Assembly (NCBI GenBank): GCA_002483285.1
Contig: DLHP01000022.1
Coordinates: forward strand, 37,951-101,950
Length of the DNA stretch: 64,000 nucleotides
Reading direction: 5' to 3'
Source of the DNA: Flavobacterium sp. UBA7665
GTDB taxonomy: Bacteria; Bacteroidota; Bacteroidia; Flavobacteriales; Flavobacteriaceae
A program made the translations under genes and the position numbers. The notes under the pieces are model-generated. The model worked only from the letters and a program-made list of their open reading frames with translations. It had not been told where the DNA came from and ran no database searches. Positions 9,266 to 17,600 of this stretch are shown here, one piece after another; within the stretch, counting starts at the first letter, position 1; the number at the start of each line of letters is the position of its first letter.

Positions 9266-9925
9266 GGTCGCCAGGAAATCTACAATCCGGATCATATCGG
9301 CACGATCGCCAAACGAAACCTTGTTGGCCTTGAGCCAGGTTTCTATTTCTGTTTTCTTATCGGGAAATAATTTAATAAGGTCTTTTTTTCCACCGGGGAA
9401 TTCTGCTGTGGCCTCTTTTGCTTTGAGAAAGTAAGCATCATCTGTTTTAGAATAACGAGCGGGCATGTCTTTTTCTAGTGAAGTCTTGGCCCTTTTACCT
9501 TCGTAATAATTGATGTTTTCCTTTTGAAACAGGGCAATATTATTTTTTTCGTGCAACACAATCAGATAGCCATAAGTGAGTTGGTTTTTTGTATTTGTGT
9601 AGGGTGTAAGCACATACTTTTTATTGGTTCCATTAAAAGTGACCGTTGCAAAATCATCAATTTTATCCATGATTAGCGTATCGCCTTTTGTGGTGATGAA
9701 TTCGAATTCATCGTTGAAAACATTGTAACGCATGTTTGAGTTCTGTGCGATGTTCTTGACCTTCGCTGGTGAAAACATTTTTTGCAGGTAGGGTGATCCT
9801 AGTGGTTTGTCGGCTTTGTGAACATTAATGAAAGTGGTTCCGATCATTCTGGGTTCATTGTCTTTTTGGGCATAAGAAGTGATGGCCGCAAACACGAGTG
9901 CAAATTTCAGCAGGTTTTTTTTCAT
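9260..9925 (-). CDS. Secreted protein of unknown function
   Basis: From the ATG at 9925 this encodes 221 residues with a signal peptide (MKKNLLKFALVFAAITSYAQ). The 14 residues that could be added from an upstream start do not look like part of the protein. The mature part is mixed alpha/beta with segments such as NMRYNVFNDEFEFITTKGDT and a charged C-terminus (FPDKKTEIETWLKANK). I do not recognise a domain. The pattern, a short secreted protein whose middle echoes values stored under a name or type, resembles small flavobacterial periplasmic proteins but nothing more specific can be said. It overlaps tsaB convergently by 6 bases. Confidence 0.7.
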   Translation of the reverse strand: MKKNLLKFALVFAAITSYAQKDNEPRMIGTTFINVHKADKPLGSPYLQKMFSPAKVKNIAQNSNMRYNVFNDEFEFITTKGDTLIMDKIDDFATVTFNGTNKKYVLTPYTNTKNQLTYGYLIVLHEKNNIALFQKENINYYEGKRAKTSLEKDMPARYSKTDDAYFLKAKEATAEFPGGKKDLIKLFPDKKTEIETWLKANKVSFGDRADMIRIVDFLATL

Positions 9926-9971
9926 GGCGTTTTGTTTCGACCAAATATAAAAATATATTCGTGGCAAGACC

Positions 9972-10796
9972 CTATTTGGTGCTTTCTTTTACAAACGGCT
10001 GGATCACAATACCCGCGTTGTCAAAAGCCGTTTTTGTATTTTCTAGGATGTCAGAACTAACGTTGCCATGATCCTCTTTTTTACACCAGGCATGAATGAC
10101 CAATTTAATACCCGAATCGGTGAGTTCTTTTACAGAAACCGTAGCTTGTGGATGTTTGAGGATTCTTGGGTCCTTGTCGAGGATTTCCAAAATGAGGTCT
10201 TTGGCGGCTTTGATATTGGTGTCATAAGAAATGCCCATGATCAATTCGGTTCGCCGATTTTCCTGTTGCGAATAGTTGATGATGGTCCCGTTTGACAGAG
10301 CGCCATTGGGTACAAAAATCACCTGGTTGTTGGCGGTTAGCAATTGGGTGACGAAAATCTGGATGTCTATTACTGTTCCTCCCACGCCTTGCGCTTCTAT
10401 GGTGTCGCCAAGTTTAAAGGGTTTGAATAAAATAATGAGCATGCCGCCGGCAAAATTAGAAAGCGATCCTTGCAAAGACAATCCCACGGCAAGACCAGCT
10501 GCACCCAGTATTGCCACAAACGATGAGGACTCAATCCCGAGTTTAGAGATTACCGCAATAAAGAGCACGATGCGCAATCCCCAATAAATAATGTCCGAAA
10601 GGAACTCAATAAGCGTAGGCTCTACCTCGCGGCGCACCATGATTTTTCGCGCTACCGAGTTGACGATCCGGATGACCCAAATCCCCACGAGCAACAGTAA
10701 GATGGCTGCCACCAATTTGGGTGAATAGTCGATGAATACCTTAATAAAGGAATTGGCATATTGTTCAATAAAGCTGATTTCTCCTGCTATTTTCAT
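9972..10796 (-). CDS. Small-conductance mechanosensitive channel (MscS family)
   Basis: A 274-residue MscS protein of nearly the same size as the E. coli channel. TM1 is at about 27-50 (LVAAILLLLVGIWVIRIV), TM2 at about 68-88, and the pore helix TM3 carries the expected Gly/Ala-rich packing (FVAILGAAGLAVGLSLQGSL followed by NFAGGMLIILFKPFKLGD). The cytoplasmic beta domain follows (GTVIDIQIFVTQLLTANNQV, then VPNGALSNGTIINYS). The product would open on membrane tension to relieve hypo-osmotic shock. It lies downstream of a helical stress-like gene, separated from it by a terminator. Confidence 0.93.
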   Translation of the reverse strand: MKIAGEISFIEQYANSFIKVFIDYSPKLVAAILLLLVGIWVIRIVNSVARKIMVRREVEPTLIEFLSDIIYWGLRIVLFIAVISKLGIESSSFVAILGAAGLAVGLSLQGSLSNFAGGMLIILFKPFKLGDTIEAQGVGGTVIDIQIFVTQLLTANNQVIFVPNGALSNGTIINYSQQENRRTELIMGISYDTNIKAAKDLILEILDKDPRILKHPQATVSVKELTDSGIKLVIHAWCKKEDHGNVSSDILENTKTAFDNAGIVIQPFVKESTK

Positions 10797-10810
10797 TTTT
10801 AAATCAATAA

Positions 10811-10834
10811 AAAACCTTCCCGAGAGAAGGTTTT
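10811..10834 (-). terminator. Rho-independent terminator after the helical protein gene
   Basis: Perfect 9-base stem AAAACCTTC / GAAGGTTTT with a 6-base loop, followed on the minus strand by a run of T. It lies between the 10869-11258 gene and the MscS gene, ending the former. Confidence 0.7.
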
Positions 10835-10868
10835 AGTTGGTCATGCAAAAATAAATCTTTTTGAGGAT

Positions 10869-11258
10869 TTAATCGGCATCTTCTTCAATTCTGTTGCCGG
10901 TTTCTTCGGCAGTTTCTTTGGCTTCGGTAGCGCCGTCGTCCAGGAATGAGTTGGCTTTTTCTTCGGCGGTATCAATGGCAGCCGTTGTTTTTTCGCGGGC
11001 GGTATCGGTGTATTCTGACACCTTTTCCTTGGCAGTCTCTACGATATCGTCGATTTTATCGCCAGCGCCATCAAAATACTGGTTGGCTTTCTCCTTAACC
11101 GAATCGAGCAAATCCTCAGCTTTTTCAAGGTACGGTTCTGCGGCTTCTTTGGCTTTGGCAATCCCGTCGTCTACCAAATCTTCTGCTTTGTTGGCCAGGT
11201 TTTCTGTGGTTTCTTTACCCGATCCAAATAAATTCTTAAAAAATGATCCTAATCCCAT
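10869..11258 (-). CDS. Amphipathic helical repeat protein (YtxH/LEA-like), unknown function
   Basis: The ATG at 11258 gives 129 residues starting MGLGSFFKNLFGSGKETTEN. Almost the whole protein is one predicted amphipathic helix built of Ala, Lys, Glu and Asp in an 11-residue-like rhythm (EDLVDDGIAKAKEAAEPYLE, EKANQYFDGAGDKIDDIVET, AREKTTAAIDTAEEKANSF). This resembles YtxH-like and group 3 LEA-like stress proteins. No signal peptide or membrane helix is seen. A role in stress tolerance is an inference from composition only. A start 8 residues upstream is possible but less likely. Confidence 0.7.
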   Translation of the reverse strand: MGLGSFFKNLFGSGKETTENLANKAEDLVDDGIAKAKEAAEPYLEKAEDLLDSVKEKANQYFDGAGDKIDDIVETAKEKVSEYTDTAREKTTAAIDTAEEKANSFLDDGATEAKETAEETGNRIEEDAD

Positions 11259-11321
11259 GGTTTTTAAATGTTTGGTTACCATTCAAAGTTAGCGAAAAAA
11301 AGATACCGATAACCAGTCGGG

Positions 11322-13331
11322 TTACAATTCTTTAAAGAGTTGTGCAAAGTCGGATGTGGGCGCGTCACAAGTCTGGTTGTGACACAAATAAAACAGTGTT
11401 TTTGCGGCGTCAAACCGATTTTGCAAAAAGGGTAATGACGATTCGCGGCTGGTTCCGGCCACGACAAGTTGCGGCAGGTATTGGCTGTTGATTTTACCTA
11501 AGTACGACAATGCGTCTGCCCCGCAGATGGCGAGTTCCTTATTGGTTTCGGACTGGTTCAACAGCAAACGCAGCCAGTTCGAGAATGCCGACGGATAGTC
11601 TATTTGCGGCACCAAACGCAACACCATTTCCAGGCTTAATTTTCCGTAGTGCGATTGGTGGAAATAAATGCTGAGCTTGAAAAGGTTTTCGGCCATTACC
11701 GAGTTCGACGCCGCAATGACATTGTCTTCGGTTTCAAAGTGCGGCGCAACCAAATCGGGATCGAGTCGAGACGTGAAAGAAAAGAAACGCTGAGTTTCGT
11801 CAAAGAAATTGTCGAGGCAGTAATCGGTGAGTTTGCGCGCATCGTGTAGCCATTTCTCTTCGAAAGTGACTTCATAAAGGGCAATGAATGCCGCGATGAC
11901 GTGCGCGTAATCTTCAAGGAAACCATTGATGGTACTTTTGCCGTTTTTATAACTGTGCCACAAATGCCCATCGGGCGACCATTGGTTTTTTTGGAGAAAC
12001 GCGGCATTTTGCAGCGCGGTATTTAAATAGTTCTCGTCACCCAACGCTTTGTACGCATCCACAAAACCCTTGAGCATGATGGCGTTCCAGGAGGTCAGGC
12101 ATTTGTCGTCGAGGCGTGGTTTAGGCCGATTCTCACGCGCATCGAACAGTAGTTTTTCCCAGACTTGCTTTTTAAATTGGAGTTCGACAAGTGGGATGTT
12201 CTGTTGCGAAGCAATCCTCTCAAGCGAATCCTTTTGAATCAGGACATAGTTTTCTTTTTCCCAAAAACCAAAATCATTGATGTTGAAAACCATGCTGAAC
12301 AATTCAAAATCGTCACCCAGTAATTGCTGTAACTCGCCTTGGGTCCAGACGTAAAACGCGCCTTCTTCGAGATGGTTGTTGGCGTCAAGGCTGTCGGCGT
12401 CGAGTGCGCTGTAAAAGGCACCTTCATCGGTAAGCCATTCACGTGTCACAAAACCAAGGGTTTTTACAATGACTTGCTGATACAGCGGATTTTTCGTGCG
12501 CTTGAATGCGTCGGCGTACAACGAAACAAGCTGGCCATTGTCGTAGAGCATCTTTTCAAAATGCGGCACATGCCATTTGAGGTCGACCGAATAGCGCGAA
12601 AATCCGCCGCCAAGCGCGTCGAACAAGCCACCGTAAGCCATTTTGGTCAGCGTGAGATCGACGAATTCGAGGAGTTCAGTGTCGTTGTTTTGGTGGCCGT
12701 ATCGTTGTAGGAAATCGTAATTGTTGGGCAGCATGAATTTGGGCGCGCGCGCCATACCGCCGAATTCCCAGTCGAAACTTTTTTTCCATTTGGCCACGAG
12801 TGATTCGAGGATATTTTGGTCGATTTGGGTATCGCTTGGGTTCGGGATCAGGCTCAAGCTGTGTAATCCGCTTTGTAGTTTTTGCGCGTAATCGATCATT
12901 TTCTGCGCATCGGACTGGTACAAATCTTGCAGATTTTGGAGGGTGTTGATCCAGTCGTTCTTGCGGAAATAAGTACCGCCCCAAACCGGACGGCCGTCGG
13001 GCAAGGCGACCACATTCATAGGCCAACCGCCGTGTCCGGTCATGATTTGTACCGCTTTCATGTATACGGCGTCGATGTCTGGACGTTCTTCGCGGTCTAT
13101 TTTGATGGAGACAAAATGCGCATTCATAACTTGGGCCGCTTCATGGTCCTCAAAAGTTTCGTGTTCCATGACGTGGCACCAATGGCAGGCCGAATAGCCG
13201 ATGCTGATAAGCAGGAGTTTGTTTTGTGATTGGGCCGACGCTAAAGACGCTGCGTTCCAGGCTTTCCAGTGCACGGGATTTTGGGCGTGTTGCAAAAGAT
13301 AAGGACTGGTTTCGGACGAAAGTTCATTCAT
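11322..13331 (-). CDS. Thioredoxin-domain protein of the YyaL/DUF255 family
   Basis: A 669-residue protein. The first 170 residues are a thioredoxin-like DUF255 domain with the motif CHWCHVM in the segment GYSACHWCHVMEHETFED and GGWPMNVVALPDGRPVWGGT. The rest is an (alpha/alpha)6 barrel-like region related to cellobiose epimerase/GlcNAc epimerase folds (YALGGGFSRYSVDLKWHVPH, FEKMLYDNGQL). YyaL/spermatogenesis-associated protein 20 relatives have this layout; the function is not established. Length is typical. It is a single-gene unit followed by about 290 bases of repeats. Confidence 0.9.
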   Translation of the reverse strand: MNELSSETSPYLLQHAQNPVHWKAWNAASLASAQSQNKLLLISIGYSACHWCHVMEHETFEDHEAAQVMNAHFVSIKIDREERPDIDAVYMKAVQIMTGHGGWPMNVVALPDGRPVWGGTYFRKNDWINTLQNLQDLYQSDAQKMIDYAQKLQSGLHSLSLIPNPSDTQIDQNILESLVAKWKKSFDWEFGGMARAPKFMLPNNYDFLQRYGHQNNDTELLEFVDLTLTKMAYGGLFDALGGGFSRYSVDLKWHVPHFEKMLYDNGQLVSLYADAFKRTKNPLYQQVIVKTLGFVTREWLTDEGAFYSALDADSLDANNHLEEGAFYVWTQGELQQLLGDDFELFSMVFNINDFGFWEKENYVLIQKDSLERIASQQNIPLVELQFKKQVWEKLLFDARENRPKPRLDDKCLTSWNAIMLKGFVDAYKALGDENYLNTALQNAAFLQKNQWSPDGHLWHSYKNGKSTINGFLEDYAHVIAAFIALYEVTFEEKWLHDARKLTDYCLDNFFDETQRFFSFTSRLDPDLVAPHFETEDNVIAASNSVMAENLFKLSIYFHQSHYGKLSLEMVLRLVPQIDYPSAFSNWLRLLLNQSETNKELAICGADALSYLGKINSQYLPQLVVAGTSRESSLPFLQNRFDAAKTLFYLCHNQTCDAPTSDFAQLFKEL

Positions 13332-13399
13332 AGTGGGAGGTTTTTTAGCCCGGATAGGAGTGGAAATCCTTTTTTATAAACCTTATGTTTTAGTCTTCC

Positions 13400-13432
13400 A
13401 AACCTTCCAGCTTTTAGAAAGCTGGAAGGTTT
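13400..13432. repeat. Perfect 15-base inverted repeat
   Basis: AAACCTTCCAGCTTT pairs exactly with AAAGCTGGAAGGTTT across a 3-base loop. The outer bases GTCTT (13393-13397) and AAGAC (13436-13440) extend it. The type, AAACCTT...AAGGTTT, is a known style of short dispersed palindrome in flavobacteria. There is no T-tract, so a terminator role is not clear. Confidence 0.75.
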
Positions 13433-13461
13433 AAAAAGACGAAAGGTTTTGAAAGGTTTTT

Positions 13462-13477
13462 AAAAAAGATTGCAACG
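13462..13477 (-). repeat. Fragment of the CGTTGCAATC stem-loop element
   Basis: On the minus strand it reads CGTTGCAATCTTTTTT, the 5' half of the element found complete at 30845-30904 and 63714-63773. The 3' half is missing. Confidence 0.5.
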
Positions 13478-13505
13478 CATAGCCGGAATAGCTTCTAAAA
13501 AATAA

Positions 13506-13604
13506 AACACAGATTGCACGGATTTTCACAGATTTTAAAACGTTTTTATCTGTGGTAATCTGTGCACCCGAGGCTTTAGCCGAACTGGCGAAGCAATCTG
13601 TGTT
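13506..13604. repeat. 99-base element with 12-base terminal inverted repeats
   Basis: AACACAGATTGC at the left end is the exact reverse complement of GCAATCTGTGTT at the right end. Inside are further copies of the same words in both directions (TTCACAGATT, ATCTGTGGTAATCTGTGCA). It looks like a small non-autonomous palindromic element. There is no coding capacity. Confidence 0.65.
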
Positions 13605-13621
13605 ATAAAAGTAATGAATTA

Positions 13622-14515
13622 TTAAGCGTTGAGCGCCTCAACCTTGATGTTTTCATCATTGAGCATGTCTTTGAGCATATTTTCGATGCCGCTTTTGAGC
13701 GTGAAAGTAGACGACGGGCAACCGTTGCAGGCGCCTTGTAAAATTACTTTCACCCGTTTTTCGGCTGGGTCGTAGGAATCAAAAAGGATGTTGCCCCCAT
13801 CGGCTGCGACCGCTGGTTTGACGTATTCTTCAAGGATGTTGATGATTTGCTGCGAGGTGGTGTCGAGCTTGTCGAAGTTTTCTATTTTTTGCTTTTCTAC
13901 TTTGGGTGCTTCGATGAGGGTTTCGTCGAGTACGGTTCCGCCATTTTCTATGTAGCCTTTGAGAAATGAGCGCAGTTCGAGCGTGATTTCGGCCCAGTCG
14001 TAGCTGTCGTATTTGCTGACCGAGATGTAGTTTTCGTCGATGAATACTTCCTTGACGTACGGGAAATTGAACAGTTCGCGCGCCAATGGCGAAGGTTTGG
14101 TGTCGTCGATGCTTTTGAACTCGACAGCAGTTTTGGTGACCATTTTGTTGACCACAAATTTAAGGGTAGCCGGATTGGGTGTGGTTTCGCCGTAGACGGT
14201 AATGGGTTGCTTTTTTGAAGTTTCGTCTATCGTTACGATGACGCCGCCACCAGTGACGAAGTTTTGGATCTGCTCGGCAACCGCGTCTTTAACGTCGTCC
14301 CATTCTACAATATTGTAGCGCTCGATGGCGATGAAATTACCCGAAATATAGACGGTTTTTACAAACGGAAGGTAAAATAATTGTTGCGCCAGCGGAGAGT
14401 TTTTGGCTTCATCAATGTTCTTGAATTCGAAACTCTGGTTTTGGGTAATAAAGTCGGGGAATTCAAATTTAATTATTGTGGGATTTTGCGTTTCTTTTAT
14501 GGTGATTGGAGTCAT
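13622..14515 (-). CDS. NifU-type Fe-S scaffold with two Nfu N-terminal domains
   Basis: A 297-residue protein. The C-terminal third is the NifU-like domain with the cluster-binding pair in GACNGCPSSTFTLK. Before it are two related Nfu N-terminal domains: residues about 5-90 (PTIIKFEFPDF, then SPLAQQLFYLPFVKTVYISG) and about 108-195 (NPATLKFVVNKM, then SPLARELFNFPYVKEVFIDE). Usual Nfu proteins carry one. It would assemble and hand over 4Fe-4S clusters in the cytoplasm. It is divergent from the adhesin gene, with a good promoter 18 bases upstream. Confidence 0.9.
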   Translation of the reverse strand: MTPITIKETQNPTIIKFEFPDFITQNQSFEFKNIDEAKNSPLAQQLFYLPFVKTVYISGNFIAIERYNIVEWDDVKDAVAEQIQNFVTGGGVIVTIDETSKKQPITVYGETTPNPATLKFVVNKMVTKTAVEFKSIDDTKPSPLARELFNFPYVKEVFIDENYISVSKYDSYDWAEITLELRSFLKGYIENGGTVLDETLIEAPKVEKQKIENFDKLDTTSQQIINILEEYVKPAVAADGGNILFDSYDPAEKRVKVILQGACNGCPSSTFTLKSGIENMLKDMLNDENIKVEALNA

Positions 14516-14532
14516 AACTGTTTGATTTTTTG

Positions 14533-14559
14533 CAAATTTAACAAACTTATATTGGGCAA
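14533..14559 (-). promoter_or_regulatory. Promoter of the NifU-type gene
   Basis: On the minus strand TTG (14557-14559) and TAAATTTG (14533-14540) are 16 bases apart, close to the Bacteroidota -33/-7 arrangement. The -7 box ends 17 bases before the ATG at 14515. Confidence 0.55.
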
Positions 14560-14564
14560 TTGGT

Positions 14565-14572
14565 TATATTTG
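14565..14572 (+). promoter_or_regulatory. -7 box candidate for the adhesin operon
   Basis: TATATTTG fits TAnnTTTG exactly, 35 bases before the ATG at 14608. No TTG is found at a suitable distance upstream. It lies next to, and partly faces, the NifU-type gene promoter. Confidence 0.45.
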
Positions 14573-14607
14573 AGAATTAAAGTTTATTTAACGTTTTGCT
14601 GTGAGAA

Positions 14608-17600
14608 ATGACTAAAACTACCCTTATTTTACTGCTATTTTTGAGCAGCTTTGTTCATGCACAATTAATAGTAGACAACTCTGAAACGCCGGTGCAGTTG
14701 GTTGAAGATGTGTTAATCGGTGAAGGAGTAACGCCAATCAACATCAAGTTTAACGGAAGTACGGCCAACGCGGCAATGATTCGCGACCAAGCCACCCATT
14801 TCACCACCAATTTCAACCCCACGAACCTCGGTATTAGCGAAGGTTTGTTGTTGAGTACCGGTAAAGGTTTTTACGCCCTTGGGCCCAACACTTCACACAA
14901 TAATTTGGGTACTGGCCAAAATCCCTCGGGTACGCCAAATGGTTCGGATCCCGATTTGGCACTTTTGTCAAACAGCACGATATCGAGCTCTGCGGTTTTG
15001 GAGTTTGATTTTCTCGCCACCGGGCTTGAATTGAATTTTGACTTTGTGTTTGGCTCGGAAGAATATGCCGGTTATGTAAATAGTATCAACGATTCGTTTG
15101 GATTCTTTTTGAGTGGTTACGGCATTACCGGGCCTTATTCAAATAACGCGAAAAATATCGCATTGGTGCCCAGTACCAACACTCAGATTTCTATCAACAC
15201 CATCAATAATGGACCCAATAACAACGGCACCTGTACGAACTGTGCCTATTATATCAACAACGGGCCAACAGGGCAAAACCCATTTAATCCAGCGGTCGAA
15301 ACCGTGGAGTATGATGGTCTTACGACGGTGCTTCGGGCTACTTCACCATTGCGTTGCGGGGAAATGTACCATATCAAATTGGCTATTGGGAATGTAAGCG
15401 ATGATTTGCTTGATTCGGGCGTGTTCTTGAAGAATTTCAGGATCAAGCCAATGGAATTGATTACCGCTGAATTGCAGACCAGTCCCACATTGTGTGCCGG
15501 TCAAACCGTACTGATTAACTCTGGCCTGGTTCAGGGAACTAACGTATTTGTGTGGAGAGAGAATGGGGTGATTATGAGCGGTGAAACTGGGACTTCCATT
15601 ACGGTAACAGATCCCGGAGTGGCGCCGCCGCTACCAGTTACCTACTCCCTTACGGTTCTTACCGATTACGGCTGCCAGATCGCTTATGATGAAATGATTA
15701 TAAACTGGTTGCCAAAGATTCCTGTTGCAGATCCAGGTCCAATTGTAGAATGTACGCCTTTGCCAGCACCATATAACGTCAGTCTTAATGATCTGGCGAC
15801 CAATATGCTGGGAGCTTTAGATCCTGTGCAATACGTATTTTCTTTTTATGATGCCAATGATTTGGGTCAAGCCGATTTTGGAAGTCCAAATAACCTTATT
15901 CCTAGAAACGTCTTGGGTACCTGGGATGATTATACCATTGACAATAGTGGTACTGACGAAATATGGGTGCGTATCGAGGATCTGTTTACCACTTGCTCTT
16001 TGGTTTACCGTATTCCAATCACCTTTACCGATGAGCCCTCTGGGAATATCTCGTTCCCGAACAGCCCATATTGTGACCAAGTTAACACGCCGCAAGCCAT
16101 TACCACGGATGTTACGCCAGGCGGAGTATACTCTGCAACACCCGCAGGATTGAATATCGATCCAACGACAGGCGCAATCAATCCGAGCCTGAGTACACCT
16201 GGGAATTACACGGTAAACTATAACCTTGCAGCCGTGGGGAGTTGCCCGGCCTTTTCACCGACACCGGCAACCATTTCGATTGTGGGCGTTCCGACGGCAC
16301 CAATTGTAACCACGCCAATCACTTATTGCCAAAATGAAACTGCGGCTGCATTGACAGCTCCTGGAAGCAATCTGCTTTGGTATACCAACGCCACAGGCGG
16401 AACCGGAAGCGCCACCGCGCCAACTCCAACTACAACTACTGCCGGGACAACCACTTATTATGTCAGCGAATCTGCCGGAAGCTGCGAAGGCCCAAGGGCA
16501 GCCATTGTGGTAGACGTAAACCCGACACCTGCCGCACCAACCGTCACAGCCTTGACTTACTGTCAAAATGATACGGCAACCGCGTTGACGGCAACGGGAA
16601 CCAACCTTTTATGGTACACCAGCGCCACGGGCGGAACGGGTAGCCCGACTCCGCCGACGCCAAACACAAGCACATCCGGGATAACCGATTATTACGTAAG
16701 CCAAACTGTCGCTGGATGCGAAGGCCCTCGCGCTAACTTAATCGTTACGGTTTATGCCACTCCGGCATTGCCAACTGTGACGAGCCCATTAACTTACTGC
16801 CAGAATGCAACACCGACTGCCTTGGTAGCAATCGGTACAGGGATTCTGTGGTACACCAGCCCAACTGGTGGTGTGGGCAGTCCAGCGGCTCCGACACCTA
16901 ATACGCTCACAGCAGCATCAACCACTTTTTATGCCAGCCAAACCATCAACGGTTGCGAAGGTCCGCGTGTTGCCCTGGTGGTGGATGTAAATCCAACGCC
17001 AGCCGCACCGGTTGTATCAAGTCCTGTCACTTATTGCCAAAATGCTACCGCTTTGGCATTGACGGCGGTTGGAAGCAATCTTTTGTGGTACAATGATCCG
17101 ATAACGGGAACCGGTAGCGCCCTTGCGCCGACACCTGCTACTTTGGCTTCAGGAATGACCAATTATTATGTAACCCAAACGGTGAGTGGTTGTGAAAGCC
17201 CCCGTGCGTTGTTGGTTGTAGATGTCATTCCGACACCTGCGGCTCCAACCGTTTCAGCGTTGACCTATTGCCAAAACGAAACACCGGTTGCCTTGTCGGC
17301 TGTTGGTTCTAGTTTGCTCTGGTATGCTGCTGCAACCGGCGGGACGGGAAGTGCCATCGCGCCAACACCCACAACAGGAACAGCGGGCACAACCAGTTAT
17401 TACGTGAGCCAAACCGTTAGCGGTTGCGAAGGCCCTCGTGCTGCTTTAGATGTAACGGTTTATGCTACACCAGCTTTACCGGTAGTAAACACACCAATTG
17501 TCTATTGCCAGAACGCAGTTGCCAGTCAGCTGTCGGCGACGGGTTCTAATTTACAATGGTATACCACACTTACCGGCGGTACCGCAAGTGCTACCGCGCC

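Larger units (their letters stand above)
13332..13621. other. Intergenic stretch filled with palindromic repeats
   Basis: No gene is seen. The 290 bases between the NifU-like gene and the YyaL-like gene hold a perfect hairpin (13400-13432), direct repeats of GAAAGGTTTT just after it, a reversed fragment of a dispersed element (13462-13477) and a longer inverted repeat made of CAGATT-type words (13506-13604). Confidence 0.7.
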
